This document shows, piece after piece, positions 52,817 through 64,000 of a DNA stretch of 64,000 bases. Source of the stretch: Perkinsus marinus ATCC 50983 (taxonomy: Eukaryota; Perkinsozoa; Perkinsida; Perkinsidae); the NCBI RefSeq assembly GCF_000006405.1, contig NW_003205208.1:72551-136550 (forward strand). The letters run 5' to 3'. Position 1 is the stretch's first letter, and every line of letters begins with the position of its first letter. Both the position numbers and the translations under genes were made by a program. The notes under the pieces are model-generated. The model searched no databases, was not told where the DNA came from, and was given only the letters and a program-made list of their open reading frames with translations.

Positions 52817-55299
52817 ATGGAGGTCCTTGGGAGCAGCTCTCGTCTGCAGAGATGGATGAGGTCAGCGTTGCAGTAGATCCTATCAGGAGGACTTTTCTCA
52901 GGTCTATGCGCGTCTGAGTTTGGATATTCCTATTCTTGATGCAATTCGGTATATACATGACGAAAGCTACTGGTATCGCCGACTTCAAGTAAGGCTCCAC
53001 TCAGTGTTGGGTGTAGTAGCGGCTTCAGGAGCAGCTGTCGAAGCAGCCGTCTATCGGTAGTAATGTATGTTAACGGTTGCCTCGAATAGTATTGGAGTAG
53101 GAATATACGTCTGCTTTCCTTAGCTGAGCTCAGGAATCAGTATACAGAAACCAATGAGAATTTCCGTGAAGTTGACCGTGTGCATGCTTGGCTCAAGATT
53201 CCTCGTCGAGTAACGTGCTTGGCACAGCAGTAGTATCATATTTGAAAGCTCTGGGGCCCACCACGGGCATTGACATCGACGAAGACGCAGTAGGGTCTGT
53301 GGTGGGCCAGAAAGTGGCTGTTGGTGTTAACCTACTTGACCATGGTGGCAGTTGGAAGCAAGCGTAAACTTCTATCGGATGGCAACTCTGATCACTTCGT
53401 GAAGGTTCATCGAGATTTGGGTCGCTCGGGAAATATCCAAACTCCCTTCAGAGACAACAACAGAACAACTGGAGGAGCTTATACTTGTAAAAATGCAGTT
53501 GCGTGGATTCGAACTCACGCCCTTTAGGTGCTCAAGTCGACTTCCGACTTTATATTCCGTCTAGACCTCGAGGAGCTTCCCTCCTCTCTAGACATGGCAT
53601 TGCTAGTGGCCAGGCTCCCTTGTCTCTGCTCTCTCCGAGTCACTTACGGTCGCCGTAGAAAAATGGGTAGTAAGTTTGCTCCTCACGATGGCACCAAGTT
53701 GTCCATAGGGATGATCTACGACCGAGCCCAGTTCGGCATGAAGATGGTTGATGTCTCTAACGTGGCTCGAGCCATGAGGTCATCAGAATTTCATCGTTTC
53801 TAAGACCGGTGTGTGTTTCGGCAGATTCACGCAGACCTTGCACAGTCTCGCATTACCGCATAACCTCATTGACGATCAGCTCGCTAAGGTAGTCCCTTTT
53901 TTGAAAGAAAATTAAATTTTTTTCGAAGGTCCTTGCTGTGGGCCTGCGATCTTGTCATGTTCTCACTGATTTGGATCTATCTCATAATAAAATCAGCGAC
54001 AAAGTAACACTAGGGGTCTGTAGGGTGACGGAGTTTTCATGTATATAGGGCGCCCGAAAAATCGCTACATTATTGTCACCTGCAGAAGAGGTTAGATTGA
54101 GTAAACTCTTTCTTGAGGATAATGATATCCACGCGAATGGTGTGATGCATATCGGCCGTTACTTGGCTGAGAACGACAGTCTACAGGTGAGAACTTATTG
54201 TGTAACTTCGATCATCAACTGCTTTGTATAGTTGTCCTCTTGATATACATATAATCTCCGCTTGCTGATAGTGAATCATGAGAATAAACTCGCCTCTCGA
54301 GTAGCATACTACTGTTCAGAAGCTCTCATTGAGACTTAACCGCAGCGAAGACAATGGTGCTTCACATTTGCTACACAGTTTGGTAGCCAACTCCACCCTA
54401 CTCGAACTGGACCTATCCAGCAACGACATCACGAGTCGCACTATACCGTACGGTCCTCTACCCTTATATCTGTCGTTCATTCTGGGTACAGTTACCTCAC
54501 CTCTTGCCTCGCCGAGAATAACACTTTGGGTGTGATCGATCTCTCGGGCAACCCGTTGTACACGGACCCTGAGGAACCGACGATGGCAAAATCGGGTGAA
54601 ATTGGGATGAAGGCTATCGGTGAACCAACTCCAATCCGAATAAATCAACACTTCTTTGTAGTGTCCGACTGTAAAGCTCGGCACGGCAATGTGGGGGGAA
54701 TATATGCATATTGTCAACCACATGCGTTGTTGACAACATGAAAATTCTCACTGGTTTCCCTACACTCCCATTGGAAACTTATAAGATTAGTGAGTAAACT
54801 TCTGAGCTCAGCTGAGGAAAGCAAACATACATTCCTCCAGCACTGGTTATGATATTACCAAGTGGAGAAGCAAGCTTCGTATTATACACTCGAGGCGCCT
54901 TTTTTCAGACGGGTTCCTGCGGAATCGCCCGTTGAAAGATAAGGGGAAGATTATCAAGATGAAACCCGTATACATCAAAGCAGAAGTAGTGCGACTTTCA
55001 TAGATCAACAACATCATCCTCGTCTGCTAGGGATTCGAGGACCTCCAAATTGAGGACCAAAGTTTGATAGGAGTCTTCCTCAAATGCCTCGTGGAGAGAA
55101 ACTCCGGCCTTAAATGCTTACGCCTCCGCTCCTGCAAGTGAGTTATACCAGATCGTTTCACTTGCTCTGGTCATTCACAGGTTTCCGGTTGTATTGGAAG
55201 AGCGAATTACGAGGTTCGTTAGGAGACGAGATCTGATCACACGTGGCTTGAATGTGGACGCGTATGAAGCGGCGGAACTTGTGAAGTACCTCGCGTGAG
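52817..55299 (+). CDS. Leucine-rich-repeat protein, multi-exon
   Basis: Ribonuclease-inhibitor-type LRRs recur across exons: HVLTDLDLSHNKISD (about 53930), RLSKLFLEDNDIHANGVMHI (about 54090), STLLELDLSSNDITS (about 54390), NNTLGVIDLSGNPL (about 54520) and GLKCLRLRSCK (about 55115). The N-terminal part includes ILDAIRYIHDESYWYRRLQ. One firm junction joins HGGSWKQA to FIEIWVAREISKLPSE (a 41-nt intron near 53366). The intron at 53488-53528 joins LEELIL to VLKSTSDFIFRLDLEELP. The last exon ends EAAELVKYLA. The role is unknown; LRRs of this type bind proteins. The first two exons are provisional. Confidence 0.7.
53488..53528 (-). mobile_element. tRNA 3'-half-like intron (antisense), 41 nt
   Basis: Read on the minus strand it gives GGGCGTGAGTTCGAATCCAC, a T-arm with a perfect B-box and a 4-bp GTG(A)/CAC-type stem. 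On the plus strand it is an intron from GTAAAAATGCAG to CCTTTAG. Confidence 0.6.
54690..54846. mobile_element. MITE-2 copy in an LRR gene intron
   Basis: It runs from AATGTGGGGGGAATATATGC through CTGAGCTCAGCTGAGGAAAG to CCTCCAGCACTGG. Confidence 0.6.
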
Positions 55300-56021
55300 G
55301 AGAAATAAAGATCTATCGCTGCTCATGGTAGATCCGACAAGTCTCAAGAAGAAGAGGAGGAAGAAGGGGAAGAGGAAGGAGTCGTTGACACTGGTGAGCT
55401 GAGGGCATCATTTATATCCTAGTTGTACAGACTCGTGTGTGGACTTCCTAAGTAGCAGATAATTCCGTCAATCCCCCGCCGACAGAATCGATCTAAGCTG
55501 GACACTTTTTCACACTCTCTAACGACCCATGTAGCGCCCACGAGAATGTTGAAGTGAAAATCGATGGGAATTTGCGTTAAGGGATGTGAGGGAGGAAGTT
55601 CATACTTCGCGAAGTATAACGACAATAACATTAAAAGCATATCTAGAGGCTACATCTTCAGCCACTCAATATTCAACTCAAATCGTATATTAACCACTGG
55701 ATGCGGTGATCTCATTCACGATTTTCTGCATGACGGCTGTTATGGTCTCCATCTTCATTGAGGGGAGATCGGGCTGGACTAGTCAATCATCTCTGAAGCG
55801 TTCTTCCTCGAAATGATCCTAAACATAAAGACTTTGAGCAACCAAAGAGGGGAACGAGTCTATGGGAGAGGCCGCCCATATCTTCCTGCTCCATGGTGTC
55901 ATCAAATCCGCTTATCACGAAGATTGAGCTCTCGTGGTAGGGACGTGGTGATGAATTCAAAGCATCAAGGGGCGATAAAAACGAGGGACAATCAGAACCT
56001 CAAAGTTGACCCTTCGGCCGA
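55300..56021. other. No firm gene; a basic exon candidate at about 55327
   Basis: ATG 55327 opens MVDPTSLKKKRRKKGKRKES, followed by a possible donor GTGAGC. No downstream exon can be tied to it. Confidence 0.3.
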
Positions 56022-56348
56022 TTAAGATAGGGTCAATTGTTGATGGAGGAATTTTATCGTAGAGCGACTCCCCCTGCTCTCCACGAGCCTCCGCAGACTA
56101 ATATTCAAACAACAAGCGCCGAACATAATAATGCACATCCAAACCACCAGTGTCCATTTTGGTCTGAAACAAACTGTTTGATGGTCAATTCTTGCTCGCC
56201 TGGGAAGGTGTGATCGACCACGGAACGCTGTCAGGATAGTGCCCGGCGTTTGGGCTCGCGTACAGTTGAACATGTGCCTCCTGTCAGCCAAGGAAGCCTC
56301 AATGCTTTCAGTGTAGTCGCGTCTAGGTTGGGAAGAATTCTGGCCCAA
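56022..56348 (-). CDS. Small putative myristoylated membrane protein
   Basis: The frame gives 108 residues. MGQNSSQPRR fits an N-myristoylation signal, and WTLVVWMCIIMFGACCLNIS is a likely membrane segment near the C-terminus. It has no domain or intron, and I cannot exclude a chance frame. Confidence 0.35.
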   Translation of the reverse strand: MGQNSSQPRRDYTESIEASLADRRHMFNCTRAQTPGTILTAFRGRSHLPRRARIDHQTVCFRPKWTLVVWMCIIMFGACCLNISLRRLVESRGSRSTIKFLHQQLTLS

Positions 56349-56998
56349 ATTGTTTACGCTTAGTGAGAAGACTTGGTATCATCCGCTAAGTCCTTATCTT
56401 CCTGTTACTTCACCGTCTTCTTCATACACTCTTGTCCTTTATCGAATAAGTCCCAAAGTATGATGGCTCAGACCTGATCACTTGAAACTCGATGGAATCC
56501 ATGACAACCTTGAGTGTAAACTATTCCACTTGTAGTCTTGTCCACGTAACATCCCTCGGATCTCACCCTAGTTGGGACTTACAGCTATATGTGCCCGAGA
56601 CAATCATGATTGTCTGACACTCTTTGATCACAGTGTTATAAGGTTCCACAGTTTACGGTACCACACGTTTTTGGATCACATGAGTGTACTCATATGAGTC
56701 AATTCACCCGGGCCTGTTGTGAATATCAAGATTAATGAGATCAATGGTATGGTCCGCAGGCATAGCGGAGGTGTCGTTCGAGCTACACTCCACTTGCATA
56801 GACAGGTCTTGAGACAAGACACTTACGCATCCCTCCCACAGATAACTATCGAGGATACACGAGGGATTTTCGCTTCACGGGTGGCGCCGCGCTGTAGTAA
56901 CATCAAGGTGCGATCTGTCCAATCGTATCATACTCTGCCCATTGATAGTGGCGGTAGTCTCTCACAGCACTTAACAACGCAACATGACCACCCTCCGC
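56349..56998. other. Intergenic, no supported gene
   Basis: I see no gene, repeat or structured RNA here. Confidence 0.5.
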
Positions 56999-57776
56999 TC
57001 AAGGAAATGCGGCATAATCATTGGTGTTATCGATACATCCATCTTCCACTGGAGCACCTGCTGTGACATGTTCGTCACCTGAAAGGGTCGGCCGCCATGA
57101 TGAACAAGTCTCCCAAACATCTTCAGAATTCACGTCGCTCACTATCTCATCGTAACTTGACATACCATCAGAGCGTGTGATGGCCTCGAGGACATCTCCA
57201 CAGGAGGAGCCTCGTCGCCTCTTCGTGGGTAAAAACGCATCATCAAACCTGTTATCACTCCGAGGCAGGCTCATATCCAACGCCAACGTACTGGCCGTCA
57301 TCGTATCAACTATCTAACAAGACACTATCCCCACTATCACTAACACTATGTCGACTTACTCCACCAGATGGGACCGTCAATGCGTCCGTGGGTAGAGTTC
57401 TCCTCGTCTTCATATGCTGTTGCACTTCATGAGACAACAACACACAGAGCAAATCCAGAGCCTAAAGACCTCATTTTCTCCCTATTATGGCAAGGCCCTA
57501 CCTCTTCCGTGTAATCCTCTACCCCGTGGCTCTTCAAAGCGCGCATCACAAGTTCTCGTCGCTTCGATTCCGCCGTCTTCAAAGTCTGTGAACAAGTAAC
57601 CCTTCCGTCGAGAATATTCATGCACGCACCTTAGCGTTGTTGATGATAGTCTTCAATGAGCCCGGCACAGAGACTAACAGGTTGCCCGCACCACCGTGAT
57701 ACCCGTGATAGTGATGGCCGGTACTTGCAGCCGCTGCCGCCGCTGCTGCCGCTGCAGTCACGTTTGCTGATGACAT
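56999..57776 (-). CDS. Nuclear-type protein with a poly-Ala tract
   Basis: ATG 57776 starts MSSANVT, followed by ten Ala (mixed GCN codons, so a real protein tract more than a simple DNA repeat), then GHHYHGYHGGAGNLL. A helix (TAESKRRELVMRALKSHG) follows in the next exon. The last exon carries a basic PTKRRRGSS motif, a possible nuclear signal, and an acidic DEIVSDVNSEDVWE stretch before the stop. Exons are about 57776-57635, 57585-57506, 57425-57365 and 57315-56999. I do not recognise a family. Confidence 0.55.
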
Positions 57777-57911
57777 CTTCAAATGAATCTTCGACCCCAC
57801 AAGGATGCCCCCCCCAGTTGAATCAAGGCACTGTGACGATGACACGCCAACAATCATTCAATAGACTTCTATTAGAATACGAAATAGATCAGCCGAGACA
57901 GCCTCGATGTC

Positions 57912-60802
57912 CTACAGGATGCCGCTTCGGACGTATTCCAGCAAAGCATAGGCGTACCCCAGCTCTTCGTCCAAGGCCTGAGCACACTCAGCATAATTTG
58001 TGGTCAGAGGGACTCTCTAGAGGAACTTACAGCGACTATCCCATCGGCGCCACTAGTGTGAAAAACTTGATGATAAACTTCGCTCCGCCGATTGTCAACA
58101 CGCCTTTGTAATCTCTCTATCTTCAGTCGACCTCTCTCGATTGCGGCATCATACGAACTGGGAAGGGCCGGTCCAGCATCTCCTCCAAGTTTAACATTCC
58201 GCAGCCGGAATACCTCCAAGGCGATTTCCTGAGTAACGTCGTCCCCGGTGAACAATCAATTACGTGAGGCTCACCTCGCACTCAGCTTCAACAGCCGTAT
58301 AGAACGCACCAGCTGCTGAGAGTTTACCACCATCAGAAGCGCCGGCTACTGTCCATAGAGCCTTCCAATACCACTCCTTTTCCACATCATGCGCGCCTGC
58401 AACACAGGCCTCTCGACGCCGCTTGATATCGAGCGCCAAGGAGGCCAGCAAAGCACACTGTTGGACTCGGCTGAGACAACCCACTGGTGGTAGCGTCTCG
58501 AATGATGGCGGCGGACAAAGCACAAAACTCTGAGAAATAACCCTTCGAGCAAGTCAACTCACTGACCCCACTACCTCAAGTTCGGGGTTTATGAGCAATG
58601 CCAACTCGCAGTCAGAAGCATCTGGGCGGTCTATGATGATCTCCAGCGGGTTACCAGGCACATGCTTCGAATCCAGCCAACAGTGAAGGTTGTCTTCATA
58701 AACCACGGATTTATGTTTCAGCCACCATATCTTCAATTTCAGGGGTATCCGCCTTGGGCTGAATCTACCATCGAACTCAGTCTCGCTTCCTTTTTCCATC
58801 CCCGTAATCCACGGCGGTCGCTTGGAAATCACACAAGGCTCCTCTAGCTGCCACAGCTTCAAAGCGTAGCCGTTTCCTAGTTCTTCTACCGCCGATTGTA
58901 CCACAGGCAAGCCCGGCTCTCGCAGCCACGTGTTCATCCAATCAGCAATCTCCCTAGCTGACCATCCGGAAGCATCTCCCATGGCACGCCACAGATCCTC
59001 TTCAGTGTAGGTGGACTGCCCATGGCTCTTCAAGAGTGACCCTGAAGACAGAAGTGTCGGCCACCTTACACTCGTCTTGAGTCGATACTTACGCAAACCT
59101 TTGATGAAGGCCTCTTCTCCAACGGCGCTTCGGAGCATCCGAAGCACGCATGCCCCCTTACCATAGGCGATGGTATCAAAGACCACTTCGGTGTCATCAG
59201 TCCCACTAGTGCTCGCCTTTGGACACTCGATCGGATGAGATCCTGACAAGATGCCTACTAGGGTCACCAGTGGATGCCTACGTACTTGCGGGTGAAGCGT
59301 CAGCCAACATCGCATCAAGTTGGACATCGGTGATGAAATGCTCCCAAATCCCTTTCCCGAGACACGAATTGAGCCTGATTTTTCAACTGCTATCTCTGAG
59401 CAGTGGTTTCTTACACATGCAGTTCCTTCGTGGAGATCCGAGCGTCTTCCGTCCAGGTCGGTAACAACTCGCACATGATGAATTCGAGCAGTCTGGCCAT
59501 ACCCTCCTTGAGCCAGAGTTGTTGAAAACTCCGCGGGGTGAGCATGTCACCAAACCACATATGGGAAACCTCGTGGCACATCAGCCGGGCGGTGCGCCGT
59601 CTACGACTAAGCAACTCCGACAGATGCTTCAATTTCGCAGCAAGAAGTGTTCCCTGACCATCCGGGTACTGCTTCTTCTCTTTTTCAATAGTACGAATCT
59701 CATTGGCAATCTTCGGCAACAAGCAATAGGTATCCTTCACCGAGATGCTACCGAAAGTTTCAAGGCCGAGACCACGATGATGAGGTAGAGCCACGATACG
59801 CAACAGGTTAGGTGGGGAAGGATAAGGCGTTACTTCACCAAACCAGAGCATCATCTGCTCTAAGGCAAACGCGGCAGCATGTCCACTCACAGCTGGTGTG
59901 AGCTCAAGGCGATCTCGACTGTGACGCTGTCGTTTGTCGAGAAGTGTGTGGTTCGCGGTGTCAGAGAAACCGTCTTCTTCACAAAAATATGCTATTCGCA
60001 CTCGATCACTCGCCACATACTCAGAGAAAGGGCCAATAAAGAGCCCTACAGAGTAGGTTGGCAGTCGAAGGTCTCCCGGGGTGTTAAACGCGACCGAACC
60101 TTCGAGTCGTCGGGCCGCACTTATAGAAGTGATCGAGTTATCACCAACGTCCCTCTCAGCTACCCTCAGTGTGAAGGAAGCCTTGAAGCGTGGGTCGTCG
60201 ACGCAGGGATAAACCCGACGTGCATGTCGGGGTTCCAAACTCGTACCAATATAAAACTCCTTCGCGGAAGTTGGGAAGTCACTGTTGTCAGCAAGCGCTT
60301 CCAAGTCGCTCACGTCGAGGCTGCTGACGTGACCTTTAGCATGAGAGTCAGCCGTGAATAATCCGCGTGGGGCGACAGTTATGGTACTGCCATCGAGGCG
60401 GCTTTTCAGAGGACCACACCTTGCCAGTTTCCCTGTGTACTCGACGAACACCTCGTGGGCTTGGCGTTTTACAGGAACTTGAATAGCGAGGATTCCCTCA
60501 GAAAGCTCATACTGAGCTGCCCGATCGTCAACTTTCAAGGCCGAGATTGTCATTCCAACAGCATGCAGGGAAATAATATCACACTGGACATCTACTGTGT
60601 GCAAGTGGATGCGGACTTCGCCGGAGAACACCCCTCTGTCCCGGTCAAAATTGCTGAGCGATATATCGTACGATATGGGTGCGAACCCCTCACCAGGCTT
60701 CTCAGCCCGAGCAAGAAGAGTGCCGCTTGGCATCGGGTCAGTACACAGCGAAGAGCAAGTTGGTGCAGCGGGGGATGCGATGGACGGTAACTTGCGCGCC
60801 AT
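57912..60802 (-). CDS. M1-family zinc aminopeptidase
   Basis: M1 enzymes trim N-terminal residues from peptides. The first exon (60802 to about 59415) carries the N-terminal beta domain and the catalytic region: CHEVSHMWFGDMLT supplies HExxH, and LWLKEGMAR supplies the third zinc ligand Glu 18 residues later. The next exons continue with HFITDVQLDAMLADAS, SHPIECP, FDTIAYGKGACVLRML and EEDLWRAMGDASGW. C-terminal helical exons run about 58526-58270, 58226-58045 and 57980-57912, ending YALLEYVRSGIL. The exopeptidase motif GxMEN is replaced by GLETFGS: the Glu is kept, but Met and Asn are lost. A basic insert (SRRRRTAR) precedes HExxH. The exon 1-2 junction near 59415 is approximate. Confidence 0.9.
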
Positions 60803-61028
60803 GAGCCTCTATGACATAAGATACTCGACAGTCAAATTTAAACTGATAACATGTGATAAAAGGGACGTTTATAGAGACAACTCATTGTCTAGCCAAATAT
60901 CACGAGCAAAGCTCCCTAGGACGTGACCCGCCGCGCTCCCTAAGAATCATCGCTACAGAGCTCGTATTTAATATCTATTGACTCTCCCACTAGTAAGATA
61001 CTTATTGACTGCGACATTGACCATACTA

Positions 61029-61500
61029 GGTGTGGCATATCGGCCCCACCCAGATTTCTTGACCCTACCGGCCTCTCATAAGCCTCTAAAATGTGACCCT
61101 TACCCTCCCTCAGCATTACCCGGACATGATAAAAATCACCCTTCCGGCGGTGCATGGGATGGGGCGGCTATGCCCATTAATCCGATTATACCGATAGAGT
61201 TAATCGCCTTTCCACGGGCAACTGCGTAATTGATTTTACTAGGCAATATCTTGGGGTGGCATACCGACCCCACCCAGACAACTTGACCCTACTGTTCTCC
61301 AAAAGCGTCTAATATGTGACCCCAACCCTCCCTCAACTCCCCTTCGGCGGTGGACGGGATGGAAAGAACAATTCCTCAAATGGGGCGGCTATGCCACATC
61401 TCGAGGTGGCATACCGACCCCACCCTATTGGTCTCCAAAAGTCTCTAAAATGTGACCTTAACCCTCCCTAAACATTACCCGCACATGATGGAGATCTCCC
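61029..61500. repeat. GGCATANCGRCCCC repeat, locus 3, with inverted copies
   Basis: Forward copies lie at about 61030, 61256 and 61405 (GTGGCATACCGACCCCACC) and inverted copies at about 61156 and 61380 (ATGGGGCGGCTATGCC). Each long unit of about 150-225 bp also shares CCCTCCCT, CATTACCCG and CTTCGGCGG. The forward and inverted ends could fold the unit back on itself. Confidence 0.8.
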
Positions 61501-61759
61501 CTTCGACTACCGCTTTTTTACCTCACACTGACCTTAGGCGTACCGCAGACAACCCAAGTTCTCCATTACGGTAAACAGGATGAGCTAAGGTGATGGGGCG
61601 TTCTGGGAATTACCAACTACGAAGCACAAGGCAGAGCAGTGTATATGATGAAAAGAGTATATTACTGTATATGGGATGATTTAGAAATTGATGCAGTGCA
61701 TGGTAATAGGAAGTGGTAATCAGCGCACATCTTTTCTGACCATGCTTACTAACATGCCT
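61501..61759. other. Short intergenic stretch 3' of ARF1
   Basis: I see nothing beyond A/T-rich sequence that may carry the ARF1 3' end. Confidence 0.4.
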
Positions 61760-62491
<732 letters not shown>

Positions 62492-62826
62492 TGCCGCCTA
62501 ACGATATCACAAACTCAAGGTGACTTACCAAAATGCGTCGAATCGTAACGATGCGAAATCAACCGCGCTCGCCCAGCGCAATTCAATTGAACACTGATCG
62601 TATCTAAATGGTTGTAGAAGTTCCCGTTCAACTCCTCATGAATTCTGATCGTGGTGTATATCATGCGAGAATCTACTTGCTCAGATTGGTATCCCCACGA
62701 TCTTATCGCATAGACTCGGATCTTTCCCAGTTCCATCATGCACTTGTTCAAAAGCGTTTTCGCTACCCTCATAGTAGAGCTTTTCACTCTACAACGTCTC
62801 GGGTCCACCCTAAGCGATGATGCTCC
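62492..62826. other. Divergent intergenic/5' region
   Basis: It lies between the ARF1 start and a plus-strand gene. I see no firm gene here. Confidence 0.4.
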
Positions 62827-63211
62827 TTGGAGAGACGGCCTCAAAGTTTCCCACCAAGTACAACGGCCCAACACCCCCCTATTGGCACTTGCCCTTCTCA
62901 GGTCGACGGTTTAATCTGCCAGCTCGAATCCACTGATTACGTACTTGCGGTCAACCTTAATACGGCTGAGATTCTCGTTGAAATCCCAGACGAACGCCCT
63001 ATAAAGTGGACTCCCTTGCAACGGTTGAAGGTGCAGTGTTTTCCTCCTCAGGACTGAGATCGCCTTTCCTGACGACTCTCCAACTGATGGTGATGAAGAA
63101 CGCTGCATTGACGCGATTAATAACCTCGAGGGCGACATTGAAGACTCAGACACCATTCAAACGGTCGTTCAGACTACTTATGCTGGTCTTACCACCACAG
63201 ACCTCCAATAG
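62827..63211 (+). CDS. Short acidic protein of unknown function (5' end unresolved)
   Basis: A good coding stretch (VDGLICQLESTDYVLAVNLN, then AEILVEIPDERPIKW) joins to an acidic C-terminal exon (DDSPTDGDEERCIDAINNLE) if a 28-nt intron at 63024-63051 is removed. That intron has GT and a pyrimidine-rich TTTTCCTCCTCAG end. Without it the frame stops at once. The stop is at 63209-63211. The beginning of the gene is not clear, and I do not recognise the family. Confidence 0.5.
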
Positions 63212-63449
63212 ATTTACCATGTCATGTTTGCTATTGTTTGGGGCCTCCACTGGGGCTGTGTTAATTGTGCCTTCTGTCGTGCTCAAGAGCTAGCGTTGTG
63301 TCAACCGTCCGTTAATACTGATGGTCTACTGTGAAATTCAAAGTGTATATCACAATCGACTATGTTGCGACAATTGCTATCATCACCCACTGTCAAACGA
63401 GATGAACCACGCTGTATTATATTGTGATGTCTCAGGGGATTGCTGAGTG

Positions 63450-64000
63450 ATGACAACCGCTCATAAGCGTCTTTTAAACCGCCGAGCCTGTCATGAGAAG
63501 CCAGTTACCTTCATAGACCTCCCCGACCTGGCACTACTGACGATATTCGCGTTGAGTGGTCAGCCTCTGGTTTGCTCACTCATCTCCAAACGAGCTCTAC
63601 AAGTATGTGATTCCTCCTCTAATAACTCGCTGTGGCGAGGGTGCCCTGGCGGTCGATTGGGGTATGCTCGACGACTCAGAGACAAACGTTCAAGTGTCGT
63701 AACAAAGCTCCGTAAAATGACTCGGAAAGACCTTCTGCCTAACTTACCACGCCAATGTGAATACCTGCATCTTTTCAAGTGGACGTTGTATGTGCGAGAA
63801 GAGGCACCGTCAGTCGACTCGGGGCCTTTCAAACACACAGCGAAAGAGTGGACGTTTGGGCTGTCCGACCCCGGCCCGTTTGTGGTGTCGGCGTCTGGCA
63901 CTGTATTTCGGCTCACCTTCTCGGCTCACCGGAAGCTCATCAGTTGGCCACTACTCCAGAACGCTACCTTTCGACTGAGTGCGCGGTCAGCGGCATTACT
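63450..64000 (+). CDS. F-box-like protein, runs off the window
   Basis: The frame from ATG 63450 is open to the window end (183 codons). FIDLPDLALLTIFALSG then QPLVCSLISKRALQ resembles an F-box (LP...L..IF....P...C...SK), which would link the protein to an SCF ubiquitin ligase. Downstream the sequence (YLHLFKWTLYVREEAP, TFGLSDPGPFVVSASG) looks beta-rich and could be a substrate-binding part. The similarity is short, so the F-box call is moderate. Confidence 0.5.
   Translation, partial: MTTAHKRLLNRRACHEKPVTFIDLPDLALLTIFALSGQPLVCSLISKRALQVCDSSSNNSLWRGCPGGRLGYARRLRDKRSSVVTKLRKMTRKDLLPNLPRQCEYLHLFKWTLYVREEAPSVDSGPFKHTAKEWTFGLSDPGPFVVSASGTVFRLTFSAHRKLISWPLLQNATFRLSARSAAL

Overview
The window is nuclear DNA from an intron-dense protist. 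The standard genetic code fits: TAA, TAG and TGA all end well-supported reading frames. GC is moderate, and introns are GT-AG, mostly about 40-60 nt, with one candidate of 28 nt. The gene set points to a flagellated, mitochondriate eukaryote (BBS5, mitochondrial processing peptidase beta, V-ATPase subunit C, ARF1, adenosine deaminase, an M1 aminopeptidase) alongside several secreted proteins I do not recognise. My best guess is an alveolate of the Perkinsus type. That is inference from gene style, not proof. Two 100-N assembly gaps occur (11268-11367, 39894-39993).

Layout: a secreted unknown protein (110-970, -), a gene-poor stretch, MPP-beta (3533-6850, -), a mitochondrial helical-repeat protein (6988-9188, -), a secreted Ser/Thr-rich protein (10063-10832, +), a tandem repeat with a gap, a long coiled-coil gene (12962-20213, +), tRNA-Ser and a decayed copy (21.1-21.4 kb), BBS5 (21884-26271, -), V-ATPase C (26710-28678, -), a myristoylated PDZ-like protein (29299-30691, +), an RRM protein (30994-33133, +), a secreted CS/p23-domain protein (33228-36166, +), two related proteins, the second ending in a PPxY motif (37.0-39.7 kb, +), a dsRBD protein (40446-42000, -), a MITE cluster holding strongly folding RNA candidates (42.2-43.3 kb), a P/Y/G-rich protein (44886-45781, -), a second dsRBD protein (46273-49815, -), adenosine deaminase (50764-51990, +), an LRR protein (52817-55299, +), small unknowns, an M1 aminopeptidase (57912-60802, -), a foldback repeat, ARF1 (61760-62491, -), a short unknown (+) and a partial F-box-like protein (63450-64000, +).

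The outstanding feature is the introns. Splicing the genes by hand gave exact frames: MPP-beta has 13 exons totalling 1425 nt, BBS5 has 13 exons totalling 1140 nt, and V-ATPase C has 6 exons totalling 1254 nt. Once the exons are fixed, introns of unrelated genes prove to share sequence. I see at least six families: a roughly 50-nt hairpin used in either orientation, a GTGGCGCGTGACG family, a GCGGAGCGAAGC family, introns containing tRNA-like sequence, and two inverted-repeat elements (about 110-130 bp with ends TGGAGTTTCACC, and about 150-200 bp with ends CAGTGTTGG/CCCACACTG) that often form introns or intron ends. In one place the first inverted-repeat element has inserted into the second. This looks like an active ecology of introner-like (intron-generating) elements, several of them in a single gene.
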